A stretch of DNA of 64,000 nt from Blastococcus sp. CPCC 205250 (GTDB taxonomy: Bacteria; Actinomycetota; Actinomycetes; Mycobacteriales; Geodermatophilaceae), in the NCBI RefSeq assembly GCF_019799925.1, contig NZ_JABGCG010000002.1, forward strand, positions 558,001 to 622,000, given 5' to 3'. Position 1 is the first letter of the stretch, and every line of letters starts with the position of its first letter. The notes under the pieces are model-generated. The model did not search any database and had not been told where the DNA came from. It saw nothing but the letters and a program-made list of their open reading frames with translations. Made by a program: the position numbers and the translations under genes. Below are positions 8,724-17,300 of the stretch, piece after piece.

Positions 8724-9850
8724 GCCGGCAGCACCGCCTCCACCGCGAAGCCGCCGTCCAGGCGGGGGGCGGCGTCGAGCCGGCCGTCGAGGGTACGCAC
8801 CCGCTCAGCCAACCCCACCAGGCCGTAGCCGCCCGAGGGGGCGTCGGTCGCCGGCTCCCGCGCCGGCCCGTTGACCACCCGCACCGCCAGCTCCTCCGGC
8901 CGCCGCTCCAGCTCCACGCACACCCGCGCGCCGGGCGCGTGCTTGGCCACGTTGGTGAGCGCCTCCTGGACGATCCGGTAGGCGGCCCGGCCCACCGACG
9001 GGTCGACGGCGAGCTGCTCCGGAGCCCGCAGCTCGACCTCCATCCCGGCCGCCCGGCTCTCCGCGACCAGCCCCTCGAGGCTCTCCAGGCCCGGCTGCGG
9101 CGCCAGGGGTGCGCCCTCGTCCGCGCGCAGCACGCCGACCATCTGGCGCAGCTCCTCCAGCGCCTGCCGGCCGGCGGCCTGCACGTGCGCGGCCAGCTGC
9201 TCCACCCGCTCGCGGTCGGCGGCGGCGACCTCGATGGCGCCGGCCTGCAGCACCATGAGGCTCACCCGGTGCCCGACCGCGTCGTGCATCTCGCGCGCGA
9301 TGCGGGTGCGCTCGGTCAGCACGGCCTCGCGGGCCATCAGCTCGCGCTCCCCCTCCGCCCGCTCGGCGCGTTCGCGCAGGGCCGCGAGCAGCTGGGCGCG
9401 GGTGCGCTGCCAGATGCCGAGCGCGGCCGGGAGCACCAGGGCGACGGCCACGCCGCCGACGGCGCCGACCGCCTCGTTCACGGTGCCGACCGTCCAGGGC
9501 TGGGCCAGCGCGACGGCGCCGAGCACCGCAGCCGTGATGCGGACCGGCCACCGGCCGTCGTAGCGGCCCACGGCGTAGGCGGTGAGCAGCATGCCGATGG
9601 TCAGCGCCGGCACCAGCGCGCCGAGGACGGCGCTGACCAGGAACGGCGCGAGCGGCACCGACCGGCGGAACACCAGCAGGGTCAGCACGAGCAGGACGCC
9701 GCCGGTCACGAGGACGGCGTCCGGCGCCAGGCGGGCCTCCGGGCTCACCACGCCGATGACGACCGTGCCGGTGCTGACCAGCGCCAGCAGGGCCTCGAAC
9801 CAGATGCTGCGCGTGCGGAGGCCGGGCCAGACGCGGTCCCGGAGCCTCAT
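8720..9850 (-). CDS. Sensor histidine kinase, HPK7 family
   Basis: A 376-residue kinase with roughly five to six transmembrane helices in residues 16-147 and little extracytoplasmic sequence, followed by a coiled linker, a HisKA_3 domain with His189 in REMHDAVGHR, and an ATPase domain with EALTNVAKHAPGA and GYGLVGLAERV. This intramembrane-sensing layout usually detects membrane or envelope stress. The ATG at 9850 follows TACGCT by 6 bases, suggesting leaderless transcription; the frame extends further upstream only through non-coding sequence. It heads the operon with the response regulator and is divergent from the ABC exporter. Confidence 0.94.
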   Translation of the reverse strand: MRLRDRVWPGLRTRSIWFEALLALVSTGTVVIGVVSPEARLAPDAVLVTGGVLLVLTLLVFRRSVPLAPFLVSAVLGALVPALTIGMLLTAYAVGRYDGRWPVRITAAVLGAVALAQPWTVGTVNEAVGAVGGVAVALVLPAALGIWQRTRAQLLAALRERAERAEGERELMAREAVLTERTRIAREMHDAVGHRVSLMVLQAGAIEVAAADRERVEQLAAHVQAAGRQALEELRQMVGVLRADEGAPLAPQPGLESLEGLVAESRAAGMEVELRAPEQLAVDPSVGRAAYRIVQEALTNVAKHAPGARVCVELERRPEELAVRVVNGPAREPATDAPSGGYGLVGLAERVRTLDGRLDAAPRLDGGFAVEAVLPA

Positions 9851-10034
9851 GCCGCGAGCGTATTTCCGCGGGCGGCGTCCGCGGGTCGGCCGGTCGTCGC
9901 TCCCGGGGTCATCTTTCGGATGACGCGCCGGCGACCTCCGGAGGTGCGAAGTCGCTGCTCGCGGCCGACGCGGGAGGCGGGGTCCGGCGAGCAGATTCGT
10001 CCCCGACGCCAGCACACCCCCCTCGGAGGCAACG

Positions 10035-10904
10035 ATGATCACCGTCAGCGGACTGACGAAGCAGTACGGCGACCGGACCGTCGTCGACGACGTGTCCTTC
10101 ACCCTGGAGCCCGGCACCGTCACCGGCTTCCTGGGCCCCAACGGCGCCGGCAAGAGCACGACGATGCGGATGATGACCGGCCTGGTGCCGGCGACGTCGG
10201 GCACCGCCCTGGTCGACGGCCGGCCCTACGCGGAGCTGCCCAACCCCGGCGCCGTCGTCGGCACCCTGCTCGACGCCTCCGCCGTCCACCCCGGCCGGAC
10301 CGGCCGGGCGCACCTGCGGCTGATGGCCGCGGCGGCGGGCGTGCCGGCGTCGCGCGCCGACGAGGTGCTCGCGCTCGTCGGGCTGGCGGACGCCGCCCGG
10401 CGCCGGATCGGCGGCTACTCCCTCGGCATGCGGCAGCGGCTCGGCATCGCCGGTGCGCTGCTGACCGACCCGCCGGTGCTGGTCTTCGACGAGCCGGCCA
10501 ACGGGCTGGACCCCGAGGGCATCCGCTGGATGCGCGACCTGCTCCGCGGCCACGCCGCCCGCGGCGGCACCGTGCTGCTGTCCAGCCACCTGCTCGGCGA
10601 GGTCGAGCACACGGTCGACCGGCTGCTGGTGATCGGCCAGGGCCGCATCGTGGCCGACGGCTCGGTCGCCTCCCTGCTCGGCGCGGAGGGGACGACGGTG
10701 CGCGCCGCCGAACCGGCCGCCCTCGCCGCCGCCCTGCAGGCCGCCGGGTTCACCGTGCAGCGCGGGGACGACGGCGCGCTCGTCGTCCCCGGTGCCGACC
10801 CGGCCGCGGTGGGCGCCGTCGCCGCCGCCGGGGGCCATGCGCTGGTCGACCTGCGGCCGGTGTCGCGCGACCTCGAGGACCTCTTCTTCTCCCTCACCGC
10901 CTGA
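10035..10904 (+). CDS. ABC transporter ATP-binding protein (drug-exporter type)
   Basis: A 289-residue ATPase with Walker A GPNGAGKST (about residues 36-44), signature YSLGMRQRLG, Walker B VLVFDEPANGLD and the switch histidine in SSHLL. It belongs to the DrrA/CcmA-like group that powers two-component exporters. A C-terminal extension after about residue 215 (TTVRAAEPAAL onward) resembles the DrrA regulatory tail. GGAGG lies 7 bases before the ATG. The permease gene follows after 53 bases. Divergent pairing with the two-component genes at 8031-9850 suggests stress-induced expression. Confidence 0.95.
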   Translation: MITVSGLTKQYGDRTVVDDVSFTLEPGTVTGFLGPNGAGKSTTMRMMTGLVPATSGTALVDGRPYAELPNPGAVVGTLLDASAVHPGRTGRAHLRLMAAAAGVPASRADEVLALVGLADAARRRIGGYSLGMRQRLGIAGALLTDPPVLVFDEPANGLDPEGIRWMRDLLRGHAARGGTVLLSSHLLGEVEHTVDRLLVIGQGRIVADGSVASLLGAEGTTVRAAEPAALAAALQAAGFTVQRGDDGALVVPGADPAAVGAVAAAGGHALVDLRPVSRDLEDLFFSLTA

Positions 10905-10957
10905 TCCCCTCCCGATCCCCTCCCGCCACCGCCCCCCTCGACCCACCGGAGCCCGCC

Positions 10958-11764
10958 ATGAACGCCACGACCACCACCACCACGACCGCCACCACCGCCA
11001 GCACCCGGGAGCACGCCGTGACCACCGCCGTCCCCGCCCGCCCCGCCGTCCGTCCGGGGGCCGCGTCCCCGGCCGCCCTCGTCGCCCTCGAGGTGCGCAA
11101 GTCCCTGTCCACCCGCTCGGGCAAGGCCCTGGCCGGGGTGTCGGTGCTGCTCGCGCCGGCGGCCGGCGTCATCGCCTCGGCCGCCAGCGAGGAGCCGCTG
11201 GGCTCGGTGACCGGCCCGATCGGCACGATGGCCATGCTGACCGCGCTGGTCCTCATGTCGCTGGGCGTGCTGTCCACCGCGGGCGAGTGGACCCACCGGA
11301 CGGTGCAGACGACCTTCCTGCTCAGCCCGCGCCGCGGCCGGGTGCTGGCCGCCAAGGCGGTCGCGGTCGCCCTGCTGGGCGCGGCGTTCGCGGCGCTGTC
11401 CACGGCGCTCACCGCCGGCGTCATCGCGCTCATGGAGGACGGCGTCTCCTGGGACGGCGCCGGCCGGGCCGTGGCGACGGCGATCGCCTCGGGTGCGGCG
11501 TTCGCGGTGACCGGTGCCGGGGTCGGCGCCGCGCTGACCAACACGCCCGCCGCCCTCACCGGGCTGTACCTGGTGATCCTCGGCGTGCTGCCGGTGGTGC
11601 GGACCTTCAAGCCGGAGGTCGGCTCGCGGCTGGACCCCGCGGAGGCCGTGCTGGCGCTGGCGCAGGGCGACGCGATCGGCCGGTCGGTGCTCATCCTGGC
11701 CGGCTGGACCGTCGTCGCCCTGGTCGCCGGAGCGGTCGTCACGCGCCGCCGCGCCGTCGCCTGA
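10958..11764 (+). CDS. ABC transporter permease (ABC-2 type)
   Basis: A 268-residue membrane protein with about six hydrophobic helices after a long N-terminal tail of about 50 residues rich in Thr and Ala, including a run of seven threonines near the start. The segment ALEVRKSLSTRSGK is typical of the amphipathic entry of ABC-2 permeases, and EWTHRTVQTTFLLSP is the hallmark of the bacitracin/lantibiotic-type subgroup. With the ATPase at 10035 it should form an exporter or resistance complex. No Shine-Dalgarno stands out except CCGGAG about 6 bases upstream. A shorter start at the internal GTG near residue 21 is possible. Confidence 0.88.
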   Translation: MNATTTTTTTATTASTREHAVTTAVPARPAVRPGAASPAALVALEVRKSLSTRSGKALAGVSVLLAPAAGVIASAASEEPLGSVTGPIGTMAMLTALVLMSLGVLSTAGEWTHRTVQTTFLLSPRRGRVLAAKAVAVALLGAAFAALSTALTAGVIALMEDGVSWDGAGRAVATAIASGAAFAVTGAGVGAALTNTPAALTGLYLVILGVLPVVRTFKPEVGSRLDPAEAVLALAQGDAIGRSVLILAGWTVVALVAGAVVTRRRAVA

Positions 11765-11773
11765 CCGGTCGCT

Positions 11774-11825
11774 CACACGCACCTGCGCACCTCTCCCGCA
11801 CGGGGGAGGTGCGCAGGTGCGTGTG
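11774..11825. terminator. Bidirectional terminator hairpin, 24-bp stem
   Basis: Left arm 11774-11797 and right arm 11802-11825 pair over 24 positions with one G-T pair and a GCAC loop. It stands 10 bases after the permease stop and 41 bases after the end of the convergent PKS operon, so it can end transcription from both sides. There is no T-run, as is usual in actinobacteria. Confidence 0.85.
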
Positions 11826-11865
11826 CGTGTGCGGCGTCTCGGACCACCGGTGGTGGCCCGAGACG

Positions 11866-12297
11866 TCAACCGGTCCGGGAGGGTGGGCCGGCCCGGAAGT
11901 CGGCGTCCGGGTGGGTGTCGGAGACCAGACCGACGACGTTGCCGAACGGGTCGACGACGGCCACGCTGACCACCGGCCCGTGGGGCGTGCGCGGTATCCA
12001 CTCCTTGGCGCCCATGGACGTCAGCTTCGCCAGGACGGCGTCGAGGTCGTCGACGGTCCAGTTCCCGACCGCACCGCCCGGCTCCATCGCCGCGCCGGGC
12101 GGAGCTGCGGCGCTGGTGGCGATCGCCAGCCGGGTCCCCTCGTCGACGGCGAACGCGGCGTAGCCCAGCCGCCCCCCGGGACCGGGCCGGGTGAAGACCG
12201 GCCCGGTGCCCAGGAGCTCGGTGTACCAGTCGGCGGCCGCGGCCACGTCGTCGGCCCAGTAGGTGATCGACGCGACGCCGCGCAGGGTCACGTCCAC
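11866..12297 (-). CDS. VOC (glyoxalase-fold) protein, last gene of the PKS operon
   Basis: A 143-residue protein with the paired beta-alpha-beta-beta-beta modules of the vicinal oxygen chelate superfamily: ASITYWADDVAAAADWYTEL at the start and NWTVDDLDAVLAKLTSMGA then VAVVDPFGNVVGLV at the end. VOC proteins in antibiotic clusters act as resistance proteins or as cyclase/oxygenase accessory enzymes; the role here is unknown. GGAGGA lies 9 bases before the GTG at 12297; a second GTG at 12291 overlaps the upstream stop in a GTGA. It overlaps the doubled cyclase gene, so it is clearly part of the operon. Confidence 0.85.
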   Translation of the reverse strand: MDVTLRGVASITYWADDVAAAADWYTELLGTGPVFTRPGPGGRLGYAAFAVDEGTRLAIATSAAAPPGAAMEPGGAVGNWTVDDLDAVLAKLTSMGAKEWIPRTPHGPVVSVAVVDPFGNVVGLVSDTHPDADFRAGPPSRTG

Positions 12298-13160
12298 GAC
12301 GAGGGCTCCTCCTCCGCCGGCACCGGCTCCGGGTCCCCCGGCTTCCAGTCCGGAGCCGTCCAACGGTGGAACACCCGGGCCACCGAGTCGCGCGGGCTCT
12401 GCCACGTCTCCGGGTCGTACGGGCTGACGTACGGAGCGAGTGCCGCCATGACCTTGCCGAAGGCCGGCCGCATCGACTCGTGGTTCTCCCGGACCACCGC
12501 GGCCGTGGCCCGGTCCTGCTCCAGGAGGTGCACGAAGACGTCCTCCATCGAGTACAGCCAGCGGCCGGTCACGCCGGTCTGCCGTGGCAGGTCGCCGGCA
12601 TCGGACTCGGCGAATACCCGGGCGATGTCGGCCTCGCTGCCCGGCCTCATCCGCTGGACGATCACGGTCATCTCCCGGTCGGCGGAGACCTCGCCCTCGG
12701 GCACCCAGCCGTAGAACTGCTTGGCCACGGAGTGCGACGGGTTCTGCCAGTAGCTCGGGTAGGGCGTCACGTACGGGGCGATGGCCTCCGCGATCGCCTG
12801 GAACGCCGGCAGACCGCGGCGCTGCCCCGAGATCTCCGGGTCCTGCTTGCGCTCGATGACGTGCAGGTACAGGCCCTGGTACGACAGCAGGACCCGCCCG
12901 ACGACGCCGAGGTCCTGTGGTCGCGTGGTCCGGTCGTAGTAGGCGAAGACCGGTCCCACCCTGTCCTCGCTGCCGGGGGCCATCCGGCAGACGATGACGT
13001 TGCGGAACGGGCGCCACGTGCCCGAGGCCCAACTCGGGGGCGACGAGGACGTGTTCGAGAACTCGACCGTGTCGTTCGCCCAGGGCGCTTCGGTGGACGT
13101 GGTCGAGGCGCCGGCAGCGGGATCGGCCGAGGCGGTGGCCGGAGAGGTGGTCGTGCTCAC
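12288..13160 (-). CDS. Doubled TcmI-type polyketide cyclase
   Basis: A 290-residue protein with a flexible Ser/Thr/Ala-rich head (1-50) and two TcmI-like ferredoxin-fold cyclase domains, about 52-165 and 166-275. Each copy has the family signature: VIVCRMAPGSEDRVGPVFAY with LGVVGRVLLSYQGLYLHVIE, then VIVQRMRPGSEADIARVFAE with TGVTGRWLYSMEDVFVHLLE. Each ends with a Pro/Trp motif (SYWQNPSHSVAKQFYGW and ETWQSPRDSVARVFHRW). TcmI cyclases close the last rings of aromatic polyketides. AGGAGG lies 6 bases before the GTG, which overlaps the P450 stop (GTGA). Two fused copies may close successive rings or act as an obligate dimer. Confidence 0.92.
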   Translation of the reverse strand: MSTTTSPATASADPAAGASTTSTEAPWANDTVEFSNTSSSPPSWASGTWRPFRNVIVCRMAPGSEDRVGPVFAYYDRTTRPQDLGVVGRVLLSYQGLYLHVIERKQDPEISGQRRGLPAFQAIAEAIAPYVTPYPSYWQNPSHSVAKQFYGWVPEGEVSADREMTVIVQRMRPGSEADIARVFAESDAGDLPRQTGVTGRWLYSMEDVFVHLLEQDRATAAVVRENHESMRPAFGKVMAALAPYVSPYDPETWQSPRDSVARVFHRWTAPDWKPGDPEPVPAEEEPSSWT

Positions 13161-14443
13161 GGGGTGCCTCCTGGGGTGGGTGCAGGTGTGGGGGTGAAGC
13201 GCAGCGGGAGTTCGAGCAGGCCGCGGAAGGCCGAGGCCGCCGGTAGCCACTGCAGCTCCTCGACGGGGACGTCGAGCTGCAGGTCGGGCAGGCGGACGAG
13301 GATCCGGCGCAGCGCCGTCGTCGCCTCGAGCCGCGCCAGGGCGGTGCCGAGGCAGTAGTGGATGCCGTGCCCGAAGGCCATGTGCGGGGTGTCCCCGCGC
13401 CGGAGCCGGAGGTCGTCGGGGTCCCCCGTCAGCTCCGGGTCGTGGTTGGCCGAGCTGAGCACGACCGTGACGATGGAGCCCGCCGGGACGGGGACGCCGC
13501 CGATCTCGAGGTCCTCGGTGGCGAACCGGAAGCTCGACACCGGGACCGAGCCGTCGAAGCGCAGCAGCTCCTCGACGGCGTCGGGCAGCAGCGCGGGGTC
13601 GGCGCGCAGCTCCGCCAGTTCCGCGGGGTGGGTCAGCAGCGCCACCACGGCGTTGCCCAGGAAGTCGGAGGTCGTCTGGTAGCCGGCGAACAGCAGGAGG
13701 AAGCACGTGGAGACCAGCTCGGCCTCCGACAGGCGGCCGTCCCCGTCGTGCGAGGCGATCAGCGCACTCACCAGGTCCTCGCCGGGCTCGCGGCGCTTGG
13801 CCGCGACCAGTCCGGTGAAGTAGGCGTGCAGGCGCTCCTGGGCCTGGCCGATCGCGGCCCGGTCCTCCTGGGGACTGCGCCCGCCGGTGCCGACGGTCCG
13901 GATGACCTGGGTGCCGGCCAGGATCTCCTCGTGGTCCTCCTCGGGGATCCCGAGCAGGCTCCCGATCACCGAGAGGGGCAGCCGCAGCGCGAAGTCGTCG
14001 ACGAACGTGGTGCGGCCGTGCGGCGCCATCCGGTCCAGCAGCCGTTCGACGATCTCCTCGACCTGAGGGCGCATCGCCTCGATCCGCCGGGGGGTGAAGG
14101 CCTGCGTCACCAGCCGGCGCAGCCGGGTGTGCTCCGGGGGGTCGGAGTTGAGCATGTTGGTGTTGATCTGGCGGGCCTTCTCCCCGAACACCTGCAGGTA
14201 GGTGTCGCCGGCCCGGTACAGGTCCTTGGACAGCCGCGGGTCGGACAGGGCCTGGCGGGCGTCCGCGTAGCGGGTGACGAGGTAGGAGTCGAAGCGCGGC
14301 GTCCGCACGCGCGCGACCGGCCGCTCGGCACGGAGCATCGCGTAGACGGGGTAGGGGTCGGCACGGAACTCCGGGGTGTAGATCTCGGCGCCCGGGAGGA
14401 TGTCCTCGCTCGTCCCGGAGACTGCGGGTGCGGTCTGCGTCAT
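13157..14443 (-). CDS. Cytochrome P450 of the PKS operon
   Basis: A 428-residue soluble bacterial P450. The heme loop FGHGIHYCLG places the cysteine ligand at C364; the I-helix oxygen motif is AGYQTTSD (253-260) and the K-helix ExxR is E292-R295. TRFDSYLVTRYADAR-like N-terminal sequence and PEHTRLRRLVTQAFTPRR are typical of CYP105/107-like tailoring enzymes. It needs external ferredoxin, which is not encoded nearby. It probably hydroxylates, or couples, the aromatic polyketide. The ATG has GAGGGAG about 6 bases upstream; 43 bases separate it from the FAD-hydroxylase stop. Confidence 0.95.
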   Translation of the reverse strand: MTQTAPAVSGTSEDILPGAEIYTPEFRADPYPVYAMLRAERPVARVRTPRFDSYLVTRYADARQALSDPRLSKDLYRAGDTYLQVFGEKARQINTNMLNSDPPEHTRLRRLVTQAFTPRRIEAMRPQVEEIVERLLDRMAPHGRTTFVDDFALRLPLSVIGSLLGIPEEDHEEILAGTQVIRTVGTGGRSPQEDRAAIGQAQERLHAYFTGLVAAKRREPGEDLVSALIASHDGDGRLSEAELVSTCFLLLFAGYQTTSDFLGNAVVALLTHPAELAELRADPALLPDAVEELLRFDGSVPVSSFRFATEDLEIGGVPVPAGSIVTVVLSSANHDPELTGDPDDLRLRRGDTPHMAFGHGIHYCLGTALARLEATTALRRILVRLPDLQLDVPVEELQWLPAASAFRGLLELPLRFTPTPAPTPGGTP

Positions 14444-14486
14444 GTCGTCTCCCTCAGGTGGGGCGGTCGGTGGTGTGGCGTCGGCG

Positions 14487-17300
14487 TCACTGCGCGAAGA
14501 CCCCGGCCAGGTGGTCGAGGAGCGCGTCTCCGGTGACCGGGCGGCTGCGGAAGCCGACGTGACCGTCGGGACGGACCAGGTAGGCCGCCGTCGGGGCGCC
14601 CGCGACGCCGTAGGCGACCGCGAAGGTGCGGTCGGCGTCGCGGACGACCGGCAGGTCGACCAGCAGGGGCACCCGGACGCCCGGGGCGGCGACCAGGTAG
14701 GCGTCGACCTCGCCGCGGCCCTGCTGACGCACCGCCACGGCCAGCTTCTCCAGGTCGAGCAGTTGCTCCTCTGAGGCGCCGGCGTCGGCGGAGAGCAGCA
14801 GCGTCGAGCGCGGGCCGCGGGTGAGGTCGAACAGGCGCAGCGGGTGGGCGACGCCGAAGCGCCGCAGGCCGTGCACGTCCGGCGCCCGGTGCCCGGGCTC
14901 CGGCCCGGCCGGGAAGGCCGTCCCGTCCTCCTCGCCGACGAGCGGGCTGCCGGCGTAGTTCATGGTCATCTGCATCTCGAGCAGGAACTGGGCCTTCTCG
15001 TCCTCCATGTCCATCTCGTCGGTGAACGCGATGGACACGGCCCGGTCGACGATCATCTTCCCGGCGGGACGCCGTTCGGCCTCGTAGCTGTCGAGCAGCC
15101 CGGGTGCGGCCAGCCCGCGGACGGCGAGGGCGAGCTTCCAGCCCAGGTTCCAGGCGTCCTGGATCCCGGTGTTCATGCCCTGCCCGCCCGCCGGCGGGTG
15201 CAGGTGCGCGGCGTCCCCGGCGACGAACACCCGCCCCTCCCGGTAGCGGTCGACGATGCCGTGCTTGATGCGGAAGATCGACGACCATCGCAGGTCGCTC
15301 GCCGTCGTCCCGGGCGGGCCCAGGTCGTCGATGGCGGCCTGCACGTCGGCCAGCGACGGCGGCTCGTACTCCTCCCAGAACCCGGCCGGCACCACGCCGG
15401 TGCCGACGGCCTCCTGCCACCGCTGCGGGGCCAGGGTCGCGATCCGGTAGCGGTTGCGGCCCTTGAGCGGGACGCACACGAGCATCCCGGTGAACTCGTC
15501 GTCCTCGATGCGCACGAAGCGCACGAGGTGACCGGCCGGCAGGTCCCAGTCCACGTCGACGTCCCCCAGCATGAACAGCTGCGGGAACATCGACAGCCCG
15601 CCCTCGAAGGTCAGCCCGAGCACCGAGCGGACGGCGCTGTGCGCCCCGTCGCAGCCGACCAGGTAGTGCGCACGGGTGGTCTCCACCTCGCCGGAGGCGT
15701 GCCGCAGCCGCGCGGTGACGCCCTCGTCGTCCTGGGTGAACCCGACCAGCTCGACCCCGCGCTCGACGGCCACGCCCTGGGCGGCCAGCCGGGCCCCGAG
15801 GATCCGCTCCGTGTCGTACTGCGGCAGGCCCAGGTGGGCGTAGGGCAGCTCGTCGAGGCCGGTCCAGTCGACCTGGTGGGTCTGCTCGCCGTTGACGAAC
15901 ACCGTCTGGCCGTGCAGCCAGATCCCGGCGTCCATCGCCTCCTTGACGACGCCCTGCTCCTCCCAGATCTCCATCGTCCGGCAGTGGATGCCGATGGCCT
16001 TGTCGGCCTGGGTCGACGCCTGCGGCCGCTTGTCCACGACGCGGACGGCGATGCCCCGGCGGGACAGCTCGATGGCGTGCGTCAGGCCGGCCGGTCCGGC
16101 GCCGACGACCAGCACCTCGGTCCCGCGACCGGGAACGGGCGGGGCCCCGCCGAGGTCGGCGGCGACCGGCAGCGGCGCCGGTGGCGCGACGTGCCCGTCG
16201 TCGGGCCTCTCCACGAACTCCCGCACGCTGGCGCTGGGCACCGTGCTCACGGGGGCCGGCGCCGTGGGGACGGCGTCGAGGGGGACCGGCTGCTGCGCGT
16301 CCTCGGGCACCGTGCCGGCCCCGGCGGCCACCGACGGCGGCACCGGCCGTGCGCGCAGCGCGAAGACCCTGCGGTCCTCGCCGCGTGCCAGCCACCGGCC
16401 CAGCGGCCCGCCTGCCCAGTTCGCCGGCTCCGCCGCCCAGTCGGTGAAGCGCTGCTCGGACTCCCACTCGGCGACGACGTGGTAGCGCCGCCCGTCGGGC
16501 TCGCGCAGCAGCTCCTCGCGCGCGTGGCCGGGAGCGCTGCGGGCCAGCTGGGCGGCGGCGAGGTAGGCGAGCTCGAAGGCCTCCTGCTCCCAGGGCTCGA
16601 CGTCGACGGCGGAGTCGACGCGCACCCGCTCGACCTCGGCGTCCCCGCCGGGGGAGACCAGCTCCGGGAACTCCGCGCCGTCGTCGGACCGCTGGCGGAT
16701 CTGGAGCACCTCACGACGGAACTCGACCGAGTGCCACCGGGCCAGCGGCGCGCCGGCCACCATGTGCACCGGGTCCTCGACCCACTGCACGAAGTCGTCC
16801 TCGGACGCCCACTCCGCGAAGATGTGGTAGCGCAGTCCGGCGGCGTCGCGCAGCAGCTCCTCGCGCACGTACCCGCGCGCGTCCCCGATCCGCTCGGTGA
16901 CCGTCGTGTACGCGCGCTCGAAGGCCGCCTGCTCGCCCGGCTTGACGCTGGTGGAGAAGTCGATGCGCACCGGCCGGGACCGCTGCGCCTCCACCGTCGC
17001 CAGCACGGTGAACGTCGAGCGGGTGGCGTCGTCGCGCAGGTCCCGCAGCGCCTCGGTGAGCGTCTCCCGGACGGCGCTGCGCCCGAAGGCGTCCACCGAG
17101 GCCCGGTCGGTCCAGTCGCTGACGATGGCGAACCAGCGCGGGTCGCCCTCGTCGCGCATCAGCTCCTGGCGCACGTTGCCGGGCACCCGGCTGATCTCGG
17201 CGGCGGCCCGGTGCCAGGCCGTCTCGAACTCGGCTTCGCAGCCCTCCTTCGTGCGCATCCGCAGGAGGGTGCGCACGCCGGCCTCGTCCCCGGCGCTCAT
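14487..17300 (-). CDS. Triple ABM domain - FAD-dependent aromatic hydroxylase fusion
   Basis: A 937-residue fusion. Three antibiotic-biosynthesis-monooxygenase (ABM) repeats lie at about residues 8-95, 107-195 and 222-310, each with a version of REELLRDxxGxRYHxxAEW and a following FxxW. An Ala/Pro-rich linker leads to a class A flavin monooxygenase from about residue 405, with VVGAGPAGLTHAIEL, the DG motif YLVGCDGAHSAVRS, the GDAAH motif and GGQGMNTGIQDAWNLGWKLA; the thioredoxin-like C-terminal domain is present. Relatives hydroxylate polyketide aromatic rings; ABM proteins such as ActVA-Orf6 form quinones without cofactor. The ATG overlaps the KS-beta stop (ATGA). No break in frame is seen, so the fusion looks real. 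Confidence 0.9.
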   Translation of the reverse strand: MSAGDEAGVRTLLRMRTKEGCEAEFETAWHRAAAEISRVPGNVRQELMRDEGDPRWFAIVSDWTDRASVDAFGRSAVRETLTEALRDLRDDATRSTFTVLATVEAQRSRPVRIDFSTSVKPGEQAAFERAYTTVTERIGDARGYVREELLRDAAGLRYHIFAEWASEDDFVQWVEDPVHMVAGAPLARWHSVEFRREVLQIRQRSDDGAEFPELVSPGGDAEVERVRVDSAVDVEPWEQEAFELAYLAAAQLARSAPGHAREELLREPDGRRYHVVAEWESEQRFTDWAAEPANWAGGPLGRWLARGEDRRVFALRARPVPPSVAAGAGTVPEDAQQPVPLDAVPTAPAPVSTVPSASVREFVERPDDGHVAPPAPLPVAADLGGAPPVPGRGTEVLVVGAGPAGLTHAIELSRRGIAVRVVDKRPQASTQADKAIGIHCRTMEIWEEQGVVKEAMDAGIWLHGQTVFVNGEQTHQVDWTGLDELPYAHLGLPQYDTERILGARLAAQGVAVERGVELVGFTQDDEGVTARLRHASGEVETTRAHYLVGCDGAHSAVRSVLGLTFEGGLSMFPQLFMLGDVDVDWDLPAGHLVRFVRIEDDEFTGMLVCVPLKGRNRYRIATLAPQRWQEAVGTGVVPAGFWEEYEPPSLADVQAAIDDLGPPGTTASDLRWSSIFRIKHGIVDRYREGRVFVAGDAAHLHPPAGGQGMNTGIQDAWNLGWKLALAVRGLAAPGLLDSYEAERRPAGKMIVDRAVSIAFTDEMDMEDEKAQFLLEMQMTMNYAGSPLVGEEDGTAFPAGPEPGHRAPDVHGLRRFGVAHPLRLFDLTRGPRSTLLLSADAGASEEQLLDLEKLAVAVRQQGRGEVDAYLVAAPGVRVPLLVDLPVVRDADRTFAVAYGVAGAPTAAYLVRPDGHVGFRSRPVTGDALLDHLAGVFAQ

